NCBI GenBank assembly: GCA_018296165.2
Contig: JACKQL020000008.1
Coordinates: 1,240,001-1,304,000, forward strand
Direction: 5' to 3'
Source of the DNA: Termitomyces sp. T153
Taxonomy: Eukaryota > Basidiomycota > Agaricomycetes > Agaricales > Lyophyllaceae
DNA length: 64,000 nucleotides
Below the pieces are notes generated by a model. It made no database searches and was not told where the DNA came from. It worked only from the letters and a program-made list of their open reading frames with translations. Position numbers and translations under genes: made by a program. Position 1 is the stretch's first letter. Each line of letters opens with the position of its first letter. Below, in pieces: positions 23,186 through 35,390 of the stretch.

Positions 23186-24912
23186 TGTCACAACTCATCC
23201 CCAGACCTCCAGACCTCCCTCTAAACAACTCCAGTAGCCCAGAGTGTCTGCCAATGCTCCCTTAACCCACCCCAACCTTTGTTCAACTCCAGAACCAACA
23301 CCCACCAAACCTGCATGGCCTGAAATACCCCACAGCTAAATCACAGTCTTGGAGGAGTCCCCTTGACCAGTATTTATGTTGTAGAGTAATATCAGTTATA
23401 GTTAGTCTTGATATTACTTATGTTTGTGCCCTGTATCTGTCTTGTCATTCTAGTCTCTGTCTTGTCATTCTAGTCTCTGTCTTGTACCATTTCAATCTTA
23501 TCTTGTTTCTATCTCAATCTTGTCTCAACTCCATATTATCTTGTTCATCTCAGTTTCTCTTGTGTATGCCTGATTATTTCAACTCTGTTTCCATTCTAAT
23601 CTCCATTCTTATCTCTGTGACTCTGTACCTCTTCTTTAACTACAGATCTTGTTCTATGCTTGGCTCCAGAACCCATTACCACATACCTGATCACCCATCA
23701 TTATCATCATTGTCATCTGTTTATTGATTTCAAGGCTAGTATACATGGGATCATATGTCATCAGCCCTGCAGTATTCTAAGGGAGCTTAATTATGGACAC
23801 TCCACCTAATTCTCTGGCCCAAACTCTTTTCAAAGCTGCTGGTTATGCCCTGTGGCCACTTTACCACAGTTTGATTTTGTTGGAGTTCATACTTTCTTTG
23901 GCCTGTGTGTCCTTTTGATATCTGCTGTTAATGTTCCTTTCCACCTGTTCTGCATTTGGCAATGCTTTCCCCTTCACCTTTCCATTGTTGGTACTAGTTG
24001 CACTCCACTTGGAACTTCCCATCCCCATGCCTAGACCAACTCCCCTTTCCTGATGTTCATTGGCATTGATCAGGCTGATTTGGTAGTTGTCAGTTACAAA
24101 CTTGAAATCAGCAGTCTGTCCTGCCCACTCAATGCACCTATGCACTGAACCCTATACCAAACTAGTGGTACTTATAAGCTGGCCTACTCCTCCCATCCCT
24201 GATTGGTTTTAGTGGGTGATCCATTCTCTTCCAGCTTGATCTCTGACAGCTCTGCTCAGGTGTGCACTGCCAACCCTCCTCTTCTGGATCATCACTTCTC
24301 ACCCTCCCAGTCAGGACCTGAAGCAATGTGGCCTGTTTCAGACTACACAGGAGCATAATGATAACATTGCCTCATTAAGCCATGATTGGTAATCTATACA
24401 TATCGGTGTACCCATTGGATGACCTGACCTGCAAAGCCTACTAAATACACACATGCAGGTGGTGGCTGCCTGGTGGTGTTGAATAACCCACATAGTGTCT
24501 AAAGTTTTTTCTACACAGGTGTACTCAGCCAGAGCCAAAACTCTGACCTTGCACTTGCAGGTCATGTGACCCACTACAAGATGCAATGGTACCAGCCAAG
24601 CCACTGTGCCCCACTGATCACCCATAAATCCCCAGTCCTGCTTCCATTACTTGCATCACCCAAAGCAGCCCTGCCTTTTGAATATCCACCCTGGACTTTG
24701 TACCTGACACTCCTATGCTTGCCCCTTACTCACACTATGCTTAACATTCCCCAGAGTTCTCTGAACTCACTTGGACCACTCTCCAAGCTCACCTTCATAA
24801 GTATCTCATGCCTGGAACTTGCTGGAACACAAATTATCTGTGTAGGAATTGTGTCCATCTAGTAAGAACTTGCCCAGTGCATCTGAGCCCCCATTATCAG
24901 CAGAACCTCACA
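23186..24912 (+). mobile_element. Family-A Gypsy 3' LTR, interrupted by SINE-like copy 2
   Basis: It begins TGTCACAACTC after a polypurine tract and ends CAGAACCTCACA, matching both ends of the solo LTR at 36,778-37,886. Subtracting the nested 915-bp retroposon and one 12-bp duplication leaves about 0.8 kb, shorter than the 1,109-bp solo copy, so some LTR sequence has also been lost. No CpG-rich tract survives. Confidence 0.7.
23699..24613 (-). mobile_element. Long tRNA-headed SINE-like retroposon, copy 2 (915 bp)
   Basis: It is flanked by a perfect 12-bp direct repeat CTGATCACCCAT (23,687-23,698 and 24,614-24,625) inside a family-A LTR, so it is a clean nested insertion. On the minus strand it starts TGGGGCACAGTGGCTTGGCTGG, homologous to the tRNA-like head of copy 1. 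Its box B has decayed (GGTCAGAGTTTTG). It ends in a short ATGATGATA-type tail. The region corresponding to 24,387-24,612 aligns with 21,780-22,030, and 23,720-23,890 aligns with 21,060-21,250. Confidence 0.75.
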
Positions 24913-25154
24913 GGAGTTGATGTAAGGGGACAACCCTGATAGGTAGTTCTGATAGGTAACTCTGACTCTACTTGGCCTTAGTCATAGGAACAGCATTATC
25001 TCTAGCAATACTGACCAACCTGCCACTAAGCCCCTGCACTCTCCAAATAGAAGTAGTCAGCCCTTTGTAATCATGGGACCCCATTTTCACTTTTGACCTA
25101 TTGTTAGTCATTACTGCTTAGCATACCTGGGCTGCTTGTCACATATAGCATTAG

Positions 25155-26653
25155 TCATAGTATAGCCACAGATGTAGTATATGGGCTGGTCAACATAATA
25201 GAATATCCTCTGACCAAACAATAGCAGTGTTCTCCTAGTCTATGCATTGAACTGACTGTAAGAACTCCAGTATTGCTACTTGTACTTGGCTTGCTGCACT
25301 TGCCCCTTGCCTGACTCTTGGCTGCCTTTGTGCCTCTTGACTCTTGCTTGTTGCCTGTGTCTGCTCTGCTCTTGCTGGGTTTACCCATAGAGTGTTCATT
25401 TCCTTACAACTCCAATACTATAATTGGAGGTCTTATCATAAACCTCTAGGATTTTATATGGCCCAACCTACTTTGGACAGAGCTTTTTAGTTCTGCCTTT
25501 CAGGAAGTTGAGGTTCTTGGTCAAAAGGTACACTAGTACACCTTTCTCCAACTCTGGGTCCAGTTGACAATGCATATTAGCAGTATGCATCTGGCAGACA
25601 TGTGCCTCAATAATTGCATTGTGTGTTGCTGCCAAGGGCAAATTGCTTGATTACCCTTGGAATCACAGAGTCTGACTAGATCTCCTTTATCATTGATCAT
25701 TGATGGCATGTATCCACTGTTCAACTTAAACAGTGCATACTTGGTCATCTTAGATATACTCATATTAATTGTGAACTTGGTTAGGTCTATTTGACCTAGC
25801 CAGTCTTTCTGATCTGGGTGCACCACAGGCACAAGATCTGCCCAATGTTCCTATTGGCATGCTCAGATTGTCCATCCATTTGCAGGTGGAAAGAGGTAGA
25901 CATTAGGAGCTGATTTCCTGACAGCTTATGCAGTTCATGCCACTATTTTAACATGAACTTGGAATCTTGGTTGCTGACAATAGAACTCAGGGGATTGTGG
26001 AGTCTCACCATCTCTTGTATGTAAGTCTAGGACAGCTAAGAGGCTGTCATAGTTGTGTGCACAGGTATCAAGTGTACCATAGCTTGTCATATGACAGATA
26101 ACTTCCCATAGGCAGTTGTACTCTTTGGACTCAGGAGAAGGACCTATGAAGTCCATTCCTATCAAGTCTCATGGCTTCACTGACATGGGCAGAGAATGTA
26201 GTTTCCCTGAAGGGAGCTGATTGCCTTCTTTTGCTAGCTGACTTGCTGACACAGTTTACAAGTGGTACAGAATGCTTGTGCATCTGCAACCACAGTTGGC
26301 CACCATTACCAACAACAGATGTATTCCATTGTCTTCTGAGTACCAAAATGCCCAACTATGCAATGTGCTTGGTCAAGTAGTTTGGTTACCATCTCCCAAT
26401 CACAAGGTATATATAACACATTGTGGCCCATGAGATTATTAGTCCAAATAAGTTTGTCCTTCAGCCAACTCAAGATTTCAGCAAAGAGTTTGTCTTTGCC
26501 ATACAAGGCTTGGATCTGATGGAAGAACTTTCTATCAGACTGACCCTGTGGTTGCAGCACATGGGCCATCTCAAGGATGGCTATGCTGAGAGTTATATCT
26601 TCCTGGTCCTCAGGGCTCTCTAAACCCTGTTGAGCTTGGCCTGACCCATCCAT
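25155..26653 (-). pseudogene. Decayed Ty3/Gypsy pol: RNase H-integrase linker, zinc finger, integrase core, chromodomain region
   Basis: Minus-strand frames in order read: a DKLIWTNNLMGHNVLYIP..DWEMVTKLLDQAHCIVGHFGTQKT segment (26,653-26,306; the pre-integrase HHCC zinc region); IGMDFIGPSPESKEYN (26,165-25,935; integrase core around the first catalytic Asp); DWLGQIDLTKFTINMSISKMTKYALFKLNSGY (25,832-25,533; the end of the core typical of Gypsy integrases); and a basic Ser/Lys tail (25,388-25,155). Stops and frameshifts separate them. The RT part is absent. Known: the integrase inserts the cDNA of the element. This copy is dead and CpG-depleted. Confidence 0.8.
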
Positions 26654-26659
26654 GCCATC

Positions 26660-27480
26660 ATTAATGTCAACAAGAACCAGATAGGATAGCTGATAATAAG
26701 AAGTAATAGGGGCAAGTTAGTAACTGTCCCAGAAAGCAAGAGCTAATAGGTGTGAAGGGAAATGGGGGCTTCAAGTGAGAAATGTTGCTATTGCTAGCCT
26801 AAGTTGCTAAACAGTAATGAGAAGTTGCTAAGTTGCTGAGTAATGGGAGGAAAAGAGATAGAGACAAAAGAGTTGCTAGGATGAGTTGCTAATGAAAGGG
26901 AAACTAAGCAATAGAAAGGGGGTGGGGAATAGGGAATAAGTGAAGTCAATATAAACTGGGGGACAAATGCAAACTAGTTGCTAGCTGCAATTGCTAGCAT
27001 TGCTTAGTCACAAAAACACTAAGAGCACCCACAGTCAGCACTCATGCTAGATTGAGTATGAGGTTGTCAAGACTTGTTGACAAGTCATTAACAATCAAGA
27101 GAGAGAGAAATAAGACATCTGAAGGTGGTAAGCTGAGAGCTACTGGGGGGAACAATACTCTGTTGGCTTGTTAGTTGTTTCTATGTACAGGCAGTATTTA
27201 TACTGTTCATAGGTATAATATTTAAAAAGGAAATATTAGTTGCTGCTAGCAATAGCATCTGCTAGAGTGTCCCTGATACATACTGGATGTCAGTATGGTA
27301 TTCAAGTATTCATACACAATGTTGACAAGATGTATAATAAATGTTGATGTGAAAGCTAAAGTTGACTGTGGCTCTAAGTTACAAACTTTGGCCAAACATG
27401 TCTGACTTAGACTTTGCAAGGTTTTTGGGGTTCTTAACTACAAGTTTCCACTGTACTAGTAGTCCAAATAATAAATTTAT
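26660..27480. other. CpG-depleted sequence with GTTGCTA repeats
   Basis: Imperfect recurrences of GTTGCTA/GCTAGCAA occur at about 26,780-27,010. No coding domain recognised. Confidence 0.4.
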
Positions 27481-27503
27481 TGATTTTATTTACTTAATTT
27501 GAG

Positions 27504-28243
27504 ATGGTTCTCAAAACAAGCAAAGGGGCACAAATAGTGTATTATACTAATGATCCCAAAGTAAGTAATGCTTGTAAGCCTAAGAAATCTGCTCCCTGGG
27601 GACTTCTGAGCCATGGCAATCACTTTCTTGTCTTACTGCTTGACCTTTCTTTCCTTTTATACTGCTCCTATCATGTATGGACCTTGCGATGGCATGCTTT
27701 ATTCATCATTGTCTGGTCACGTAGTTGGCCAATGGTTGGTCTGGGCATTGGGGTTCTGTGTGGACTGGGCTTGGCAACTTATAGTTACGTCCCTCTTTCT
27801 TCCCTTCCTCTTCCACTTGTTCTCTCTCTCCAGTGTGTGATCTTATTCCTTGAAGGCAGCAAGGCTTATATTACAACTTGCCAGTGGGATGGCTGCTTTG
27901 CACACTCCTCACTGGACCAGGTGTCAGCCTATGGTGAGCTTGGGCTGGTGCCCAAACTTGGCATCAGCTATGCATTTTAGATTACGCCAAGGTTCCTAGC
28001 CACGTTTGTTCCTGGCCATAACTGGCTTTCTGGTCAAGTCTTTCATGGTTTTAATGGGAGGGATGCTTTCTGAGGTGTGTCCTATGTCTACCGTTTTCAA
28101 CATTTTGCTATTGGCTTACAGTTTTCAGCTTAGAGTAGCTATATTGTATTTTCTATTACAATATATTGCTTTTTTGGACTTTTTGTGTTTCCTCTGGTCT
28201 TGTAGCCTCGAGCCCATCATATCAATGTCAGTAACAATAACAA
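27504..28243 (+). other. CpG-retaining island with a hydrophobic open frame
   Basis: In contrast to its surroundings this stretch keeps about eight CpG sites between 27,680 and 28,290. An open frame at 27,504-27,980 encodes a 158-residue hydrophobic protein, overlapped by a second frame with aromatic hydrophobic runs (27,613-27,840). I recognise no family. It may be a younger insertion or part of an LTR; its borders are unclear. Confidence 0.3.
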
Positions 28244-28466
28244 TGTAATGGAGTGCCCATTACCTCCTTATTATCTTACTCGTAATACATATTTAATTAT
28301 ATATTATATTGACTGGTAGCATCACATGACACTACCCATAAATATCCAGAATATAATTATGTAAGGCAGTACCTTACTTCATACTTTGTAGATTAGAACC
28401 AATTGACTGGTTTTGACTTATGAGGTGTGAGCTGTAAGTTGCACAACCTGTAATGAAAACATTACA
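28244..28466 (+). mobile_element. Putative LTR-B (223 bp, TGTAATG...CATTACA)
   Basis: The ends form an inverted TGTAATG/CATTACA pair. The 3' part plus the following leader is repeated at 22,330-22,495. No target duplication is visible, in keeping with a 5' LTR followed by internal sequence. Confidence 0.45.
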
Positions 28467-30296
28467 TTTTTCAAGTCAAACAAGCATGTACTCATTTACA
28501 GAGTGAGAAGCCAAACTTCCAAAAGAGAAGTTCACTGCCATAGATTATGATCAGAATGTTAAAAGATCAACATTTGCCTTCTGCAATGGGCACAGTAGTG
28601 ACCATGGAAGGTCAGGTGGTCAGGCCTAGGTCCAAACCAGGGTTTGATGGAACAGTGCAAACTGGTCTACATGAACCAGTGGATGTTGCCACATCATATC
28701 ATGGCATGGGGAGGGAGAGTGGAGTGATGCTAGGAGGACTGCTAGCAGTTACTCCTATTTGACCATCTTTGGGTGGTCAAATGATCTCCACAATAGAGGG
28801 CACTTGGTTGCCCTCTGCTTGAATGTACCCAACAGTTAAGCTAGAGAGTGCAGTGGGGGCAGCAAGCAAGGGGAAGACCCCCTTGCATGTATGTACCATG
28901 CCATGAGTAGAAGGACTGAGATCCTTCTCAGAGGCTGTAGGAGGTCTTGGTGACTCTTCAATGGTAATTACACTACTGAGGGGTGAGGAAGAACCTCTTC
29001 ACCAAGCCTGTAGTCCTGTTTGCTTGTATGTGGAATCTATGCTAGGTTTACACACAGCAGGTCCCTCTGCATTCATTGAGACAATTCCAGAGGATGTTGG
29101 AGATACCTTGGATACTGATGGTGAAGCAAACCCAGATGACATCCTCTGTAGGAGGGTGTTAGTTTTCTGGCAGAACTAGGTTGAGGCCCCAAAGATCTCA
29201 ATCCAGCAATGCTTAGCTGCTCAAGTAGCTAAGCATATTGCCATTCAGCAGTCATTAGGTGAGGGAATCATTCCAATTGACCCTGTAGAGTTTATGGAAC
29301 TCTATATGCTTCTTCTGGCACAGGAGGTAGCAGATTACCTCCAGTGAAAGAAGGTACAAGGATTGGAGGCATTGTCCATGATGCCATTGCCATTTGTAGG
29401 TGGGGCTCAATTATTCCCACTATCTCTAGTCAACAAAGTGTTAACTTTATTACAAGCACTACAGCAGCTTGGAGAGACATTGTGTGACTATGTAGCATGA
29501 CAGGCTGCAGTGGACCATCAGAGATGGGCTATGTTGGACACAATTATGGCTCCTGACCTAGTTTCTACAGAAGCTGGATTGGTGAGTATGATTGAGCAAC
29601 CCATTGTGTGCAGGAGAACAGCTGGGTCAATGTGTAGAGCATTGACCTGGGAAGATAGAATTGCATTGCAGCAATTCTGCAATGGCAACTTCAAGGACTT
29701 TGGACAGTCCTATGTAGATGACCAAGGGGTAGTGTTCTAGGGGAATACCACCTATGATGCATAGCCAGAGGATTACATTCCACCAGAACATACCAGGCCC
29801 ATCAAGAGGCAAGAGCAAGGATCTCACTCTCCTCTGGCAGATGAGCCTGTTGGGACTATGAGTAGCCCTGATGCATGTTATAGGCCAACCACACAAGGAG
29901 GGAATCCCCCTCCAAGTTGGTCTAGCAATCAAGCAATGAACAGAGTAGGTATACAACAAGGATCACCTGGGGGTGATCCTGAGTCTGTCATGGACTGCCT
30001 AGGCCAGGTAGAGGTGGTGGAGGACTGGGAAGAGGACTGCCTTTTCCTGGTCAAGGACTATCACTGCCCCTGGGAGGAGGTCCACCAGATCCTAATGGAC
30101 CAGGTAATGGTCCAGTGGATGAAGAAGATGATGAGGGTTGTAGAGCTAGTGAGAGGAGGACTGCAGTCCTCCCAGAGAGACAGCTGCAGTGGTTTTCAAT
30201 GCTACTGCAACATTGTGGACAATTCACCACTCTTTGAGTGGAGGAAGCTCATAAATATCACTACTAGACAATGCACAATTGCCTATGGGTGGTGAT
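28467..30296 (+). pseudogene. Decayed gag-like internal region
   Basis: Downstream of LTR-B, interrupted plus-strand frames keep a recognisable trend: an acidic segment with FIETIPEDVGDTLDTDGE (29,070), Gln/Leu-rich frames, and a Pro/Gly-rich LPFPGQGLSLPLGGGPPDP stretch near 30,050 followed by acidic DEEDDE. Pro/Gly-rich linkers of this sort occur in Gypsy gag proteins, but no zinc knuckle was found. A family-A LTR in opposite orientation truncates it at 30,297. Confidence 0.35.
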
Positions 30297-31423
30297 TGTC
30301 AGGTCCCACTAACTATGGAGGCTCAGCTTAACTGAGTGAGTCCTTACTAGGCAGATGTAATGTCCTGCACTGATAACCTAGCACTTTGGAGAGGTTTGGA
30401 CTTCAGATACTTGTGAGGGTAAGTCAAAGGGAGTGGTCCAAAGTCTGAAGTAGTCTGGAAGAGTCTAAGACAAGATACAAGGCAGGGTTGGGCTTGGGGA
30501 AGTTCCAGGTATAAGTCCAGGGTGAGTATTGATGATGTAAGGCAAACAGAGGCTATGCAAGTGATGGGAGCAGGCTAGAGTTTAATGGGAGATCAATGGA
30601 TGTTGACAGGTTTCTGGAGCCAAGTGAATAGTGAGGTCTGGAGTTGGTTAAGAATGTTGGAGAGTTGTGATTGTAAGCATGGAGTCTATAACAGCATTAG
30701 AGTTGAAGGGAACTTAGACACAACAAAGGAAATTTAGACAAGCAAGATGAGATGGAGTTGAGGTAAGATTGGGATAAGAATGGAAATGGATTCAAGCAGA
30801 GATACAAAGGCAATAATAGAGATAGAGATGAGATAAGACCAGGAGACTGGAAAGGGAAAATGTAACAAGAGACATAAAAAGAAATGAACAGACAATCAGA
30901 AACACATCAGGTAAAGCAGGTAAAGCAATCTCAAGACTAGAGTACAGAATGTTACTCTATGACTTATATACTAACTACTGAGACAGCTCTGGAGATAGTA
31001 GGTCTGATGGTGGGGCTTGTTGAGGTCATATGGAGCTGATGGGTGTCAGTTGTGATCAGGGGGCAGGCTGTGGTAATATACTGATGGGATCATGATAGGA
31101 TCAGCTAGGGACATGGGCCATTCTAGAGTTGTCATGATGCTCTGGAGCTGGTCAAGTAAGTCAGAGTGACAAACTAGTGACATACACCAGCATCAGAAAC
31201 AGTGGGGGAGGGTTTCAGGGGCTCATGAGAGGAAGGAGAAGCATTGAGGTCTGCAGGGAAATGTGTTGGAGTTAGCCAGGGGGCTGTTGGAGTTTACTAG
31301 AGGGATGACAGAGTTAGCCAGAGTAAGCATCATGGGTGAACAAAGGTTGGAGGAGTTGAGGAGGGAACTCTGGAGAAGTGAGGTGGCTTGGGGAGAGGGG
31401 GGTTCTAGAAATGGGTTGTGACA
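30297..31423 (-). mobile_element. Family-A Gypsy 3' LTR, minus orientation
   Basis: On the minus strand it starts TGTCACAACCCATTTC (31,423) and ends GGGACCTGACA (30,297), about 1,127 bp, the same ends as the solo LTR at 36,778. The adjoining plus-strand sequence 31,424-31,437 is the complement of a polypurine tract (AAAGGGGGGTGA), so this is a 3' LTR whose element extends to higher coordinates. The flanking 5-mers do not match, as expected for an element side. Confidence 0.75.
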
Positions 31424-31778
31424 TCACCCCCCTTTCAGCATCAAGACCCTCAAGACATGGGACACAAGTTGAGGATGGGTGAGGAGTGTGAGAATTAAAG
31501 TCCGAGCAATATTGATCAAACCACAGCAAGTGGCAGTGGCATGGGAAATGAAGTCAAAGCATGATTGTCATCCATCAAGAAGCTCTTCCTAGGAAATCAA
31601 AAGGGTTAGGACACACCCTGGTGTTTCCTTGACTACTTTCCTATGTCTTTGCTAGTACCATCATCTTTGTTGCCTTCTCTAACTCCATCCCCTTCTGATG
31701 ACAACTGTGTGAAGGTGTGGGCTAAATATGAGCATTGTCAGGGGAAATTTGACCAGGATTGGGATTGCTAAAGAGTAG
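31424..31778 (-). pseudogene. Pol C-terminal remnant of the minus family-A element
   Basis: Minus-strand sequence next to the LTR matches, segment by segment, the sequence before the plus family-A LTR at 63,370 (shared CATGCTTTGACTT, TGTGGTTTGATCAATATTGC and GAGGGTCT..ATGCT). It ends in an EGLDAERGVMSQP-like peptide typical of the last residues of Gypsy pol before the LTR. Stops interrupt it. Confidence 0.6.
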
Positions 31779-32300
31779 ATGCTATGCACTGTAGTCATGA
31801 GTATAGTGTCCCTTTTGCTCTGGAGCAGATTGCTGACTTTTTACAGAAGTGTCTGTAGCTGTAGTGAGTTCATCTGGCAGCTCTACTTGTGCAGAGGGCC
31901 CAGGGCAGGTCAGTCAAGCAGCTCCACTGCTACCAGGCCATCCTGTGAGGTCAAGTTTGGGTCTGGGGATAGTTCAAGTTATCCTAGAGGAGCAAAGGGT
32001 GCTGCAGGGAGAAGTGATGCTAGAGATATTTTCAGGGGTGTTGGGGTAGGTGCAGGGTCCTCCAACACTGGAGTGGTGCCAGAACAAGGCTTTGGTGAGT
32101 CCCCAACTTGTTTTGCAGTGTTTGCTGATCAGTTGTTCCAGTGCACCCTCTATGCCCAGCAGGGGAAATTATATGAGTTCAATGAACCTTCTGTAGGGTC
32201 CTGCCATGACACTTCAGTTTGCTTTCTATGCTGTGCAAGGCACAAGAAGTGCTTGGTTTTGCTGGAGTAGTGTGCAGCCTGCATTGCTATAGAGCAGAAG
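31779..32300 (+). pseudogene. Antisense Zn2Cys6-like cysteine-cluster gene within a family-A element
   Basis: A 163-codon plus-strand frame lies antisense to its host retroelement. Near its end it encodes CHDTSVCFLCCARHKKC, giving spacing C-x5-C-x2-C-x6-C. After a TAG (32,268-32,270) the same frame gives CAAC, so the full pattern is C-x2-C-x6-C-x6-C-x2-C, close to a Gal4-type Zn2Cys6 cluster lacking its last cysteine. The equivalent position of the element ending at 63,370 has the same cluster, also antisense. Upstream the frame is Ser/Gly-rich. Inferred: a captured or companion gene, now decayed. Confidence 0.5.
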
Positions 32301-33160
32301 TGAGAGGAGAGCTGGGTGAGGGGGCAGTTGGGGGAGGGGCAGAGGACCAAGGTTTTAGAGAGTAGGGGCTTAGCAGAGAAGGTGGGCCCACCATGAAGAG
32401 GTTGCAAGGAGGGGGAGTTGAGCATGTAGGACAAGAGGAAGAGAAGGGCATCCCCACCCCCAGTGGCTGGGCCTAGCAAGAGGCTCTAAGGTGAGTCATC
32501 AATGGCAGGCTCCCCTAGGCCTCATATATACTTCCCAGGGATGGGGGAATTGATGGGGCATCCATTGAGTTTTCTGAGCTCATGCCCTCAATCACTGAAA
32601 TGTTCTGTTGTCGACAGGTGGAGAGATTGTTAAGGATGGTGACAATGTGAGGGGGAGAGCTCTTGAAGGTGGGGGAAGATCAGGACATGGCATGGAGAGA
32701 GAGGAACATGTTGCAGCAGGACCACAACACTGCCATGCAGGTGGCCATAGAGTGGGTGTTGGAGGTGCAGAGTTTGTGAGAGCATTTAGCACAGCTGGAG
32801 ACATGGTCTGTGGAGAAGGCAGAGAAGCAGTGGAGCTTGCAGAAGAGCAGTTTATCCCAGGCAGAGGCAGAAGCTAGCAGGTAGCAGGAGAAGTAGTTGG
32901 TGAATGAGGCAGCTTCAGAGTGTGCTGGAGTATTGCATAAGTGTTTCACTTGTTTCTCTGGAACTTATTAATGGGGTTGGGACAGGCTGAATCCATGAGC
33001 ACCAATTCCTATTGGACAGGGTGTCTGCTGCATTGGCATCAATCTAGGATGGGTTGGTGCAGATGCAGAGTAGAGCACTACAAGTGCATGTGTCAGACAT
33101 TATAGCAAAACATGTTTTGTATTATATACTACATGTCCAGTGGAGTCCTCTACATTATAG
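32300..33160 (+). other. Decayed continuation of the antisense gene; no domain named
   Basis: Plus-strand frames rich in Glu/Arg/Gly (for example 32,608-32,877) continue past the cysteine cluster with stops. CpG is nearly absent. No recognisable motif. Confidence 0.3.
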
Positions 33161-33327
33161 TGGAAGTTAACAATGTTATGTCTGCAACAATGCCATTGCA
33201 ATATTACAATGTGTTGTCATAAACACTCTGAGTGGACATCTTTGACTGCCCTTTTAATTTGCAGGAGTTATACATTGTATTGTTGTCAATGGTATCAGCA
33301 GACATCTGCTGTCCACCTTCCATTGCT

Positions 33328-33570
33328 ATATTATATCTGTTGCAAAAAGCAGTTCCATTAGCCAGTGTGTGCCACCATATAACTCTTTCTGTTGTCTCCA
33401 CTTCCATTGCTATATGACATCCATTGTAAAAAGCAGTTCTGTTAGCTGGTGTGTGCTGTCATATAACTCTTTAGGCCACTCCATTGTTGATTTTCTTGTC
33501 TATTACTGGATCCTGTTACAAAAGCATATCTGTTACAAAAGCATATCTGTTACAAAAGCATATCTGTTAC
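33328..33570. repeat. Two direct repeats: ~75 bp x2 and 17 bp x4
   Basis: The TTCCATTGCTATAT...AGCAGTTC...CATATAACTCTTT segment occurs at about 33,328-33,388 and 33,399-33,470. A 17-bp unit TGTTACAAAAGCATATC then repeats about four times at 33,513-33,570. Confidence 0.8.
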
Positions 33571-33782
33571 AGAAGTGTTTCTGTTCAAAAGCTCTTGGTT
33601 TGTCTGTATAGATATTTGTTGAAATCTGTCAAAGTTTTAGGCATGGAAAGTTATCATGGAAGCATTTTTGTAGGGGCAAGAAGCCATCACAGAACTGTTC
33701 ATCTGTTGCAAGCTGGGTGGAAATGACTATGCTAATAATTTAGGCACTCTGCAAATGATTTGTGAAAACATCATTCTTGTAT

Positions 33783-34615
33783 CATGGCTGAGTGGTTCAC
33801 AATGCCATAAGATTATTCTTCATCTCTGTCAGGATGAGAATTCAACTCCCTGATCTGATAATTGCCTACTGATTTGGTCTTTTATCATATTTATTGCATG
33901 TTTTCTCCTGTGCTCTAATGCAAAATACTCTTATGGTTTGGGTATTCAGGCTGGCAACCTGCCAAATCCTTGATTGCCGCAGTGCTCTACACATACTCTT
34001 AAATTGCTTGTTATAGCAGGCCCTTGTAGCTTAATGGCTTTGAATGTTAGAGGTCTGCTGATGTCTGCAGCCTCATATGCTCAAGCTGAGGGTTTTAATT
34101 GCTTGACATTCTGGTATGGAAACTTTTTTAAGTCATCAGTTTAATCAACCATTGTTTGTTTCATGATTAACTTGCCTGATATGACAGGCCATTGTGGTTT
34201 AATGGGTTAGAATGTTAGAGCTCTGCTAATGTCTGCAGTCTCATATGCTCAGGTTGAGAGTTCAAATCCCTTGCTTGACATTTGTTGTCTATAAATTTGT
34301 TTTTAATTGTCCACTGTTTTTGCTTCAACATATGCTTGTAGCCAGCTTATCTTTCCAAAGCACTATGCTTCAGTGGTCTGGATTGATTATCATTCCAGTT
34401 CAACCACCTGTCTGGTTGAGGGTTTGAATTCCTTGCCTGACATTCTGTAGCTATCAAAAGGTTTTTTTTAGTCATTGTTTCAATTGACAATTATTTGTTT
34501 CAGCAAATGCCTATAATGATATGCTGTTGTAAGCCATCATGGATCAGTGGTTTGGATTGTTGGTTAAGCCACACTCCAATTGTCAGGCCTATGGTTCAAC
34601 TCCCTCCCCAATTTG
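33783..34615 (+). repeat. Array of five tRNA-like units, plus strand
   Basis: Units at about 33,783-33,866, 34,022-34,112, 34,188-34,284, 34,356-34,444 and 34,532-34,615. Each has a box-A-like start (TGGCTGAGTGGTT, TAGCTTAATGG, TGGTTTAATGG, TGCTTCAGTGG, TGGATCAGTGG) and a box-B-like T-loop (ATTCAACTCCC, GTTTTAATTGC, GTTCAAATCCC, GTTTGAATTCC, GTTCAACTCCC). The second and third are near-duplicates with a long variable-arm hairpin, as in class II (Leu/Ser) tRNAs. Acceptor stems no longer pair, so they are not functional tRNA genes. Confidence 0.6.
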
Positions 34616-34714
34616 TAATGATTGATTTTTTCTATTTGATTTCAGTTATTCCACATAACATCTGATGGCTTTGAATGTTTTGTAGCTTCCATTGTTTTGG
34701 AGATTCCTGTGGGT

Positions 34715-34880
34715 GCAACACTTTTCCCTGGTAGTCCAGTGTATACCTCTTTCCATTGCTAGAGGCCTTCTGGCAGTGGCTGCCAGTGGTCTGGTGTATA
34801 CCTATTTCTGCTACCAGAGGCCTTCTGGCAGTGGCCCTTCTGGCAGGGGTTGGGAATCCAGTGCACTCATTTCCCCTGGC
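34715..34880. repeat. ~60-bp direct repeat
   Basis: CCAGTGTATACCT...AGAGGCCTTCTGGCAGTGGC is repeated with small changes at about 34,737-34,785 and 34,793-34,840, followed by a partial third copy. Confidence 0.7.
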
Positions 34881-35390
34881 ACCACAGTGTACTCTCATTT
34901 CTCTTATCAGCAGTGTGGCTGCAGCATCTTTTTTGCATCTTTTCTCTTCATATTTACAGGGATTCTATCTATATCAATGGGCTCCATCCTCCAAGTTCTG
35001 ATTCCAAATCCAAGAAGAAACCAGTGTCACTTATATACTCAATGTCAAGTGGTGTATATGGATTCTCTGGAAGGTTCCCACAACACTTGATGTTAAGCTC
35101 AAAGAAGTTGAAGTTTCTGAGGGAACATCAGAAATGTCATCAAAGTTGGCTGGAGTGAAAATGGGCCTACATTCATCATGATCTCTTGCTTGCCAAAAAG
35201 CTTGTTCTGTCAGAAACAATTAGGTCTGCCAGGTAAATGATGCAGATTGACTCATGTTTCTGGTACAGCATCTTGATGTGTCTCTTGTCCTCACATGGTG
35301 TTACTCTTTCATCATATCTTTGCCACTCCTCCACATTATTCCCCTGTGGAATAGAGGGAGTACCAGATGAACTTTCATCATCTGGTGGAG

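Noticed and set aside
33513..33570. CRISPR-like short repeats
   Set aside because: The 17-bp units are directly abutting with no spacers, in a eukaryotic genome; a simple tandem repeat.
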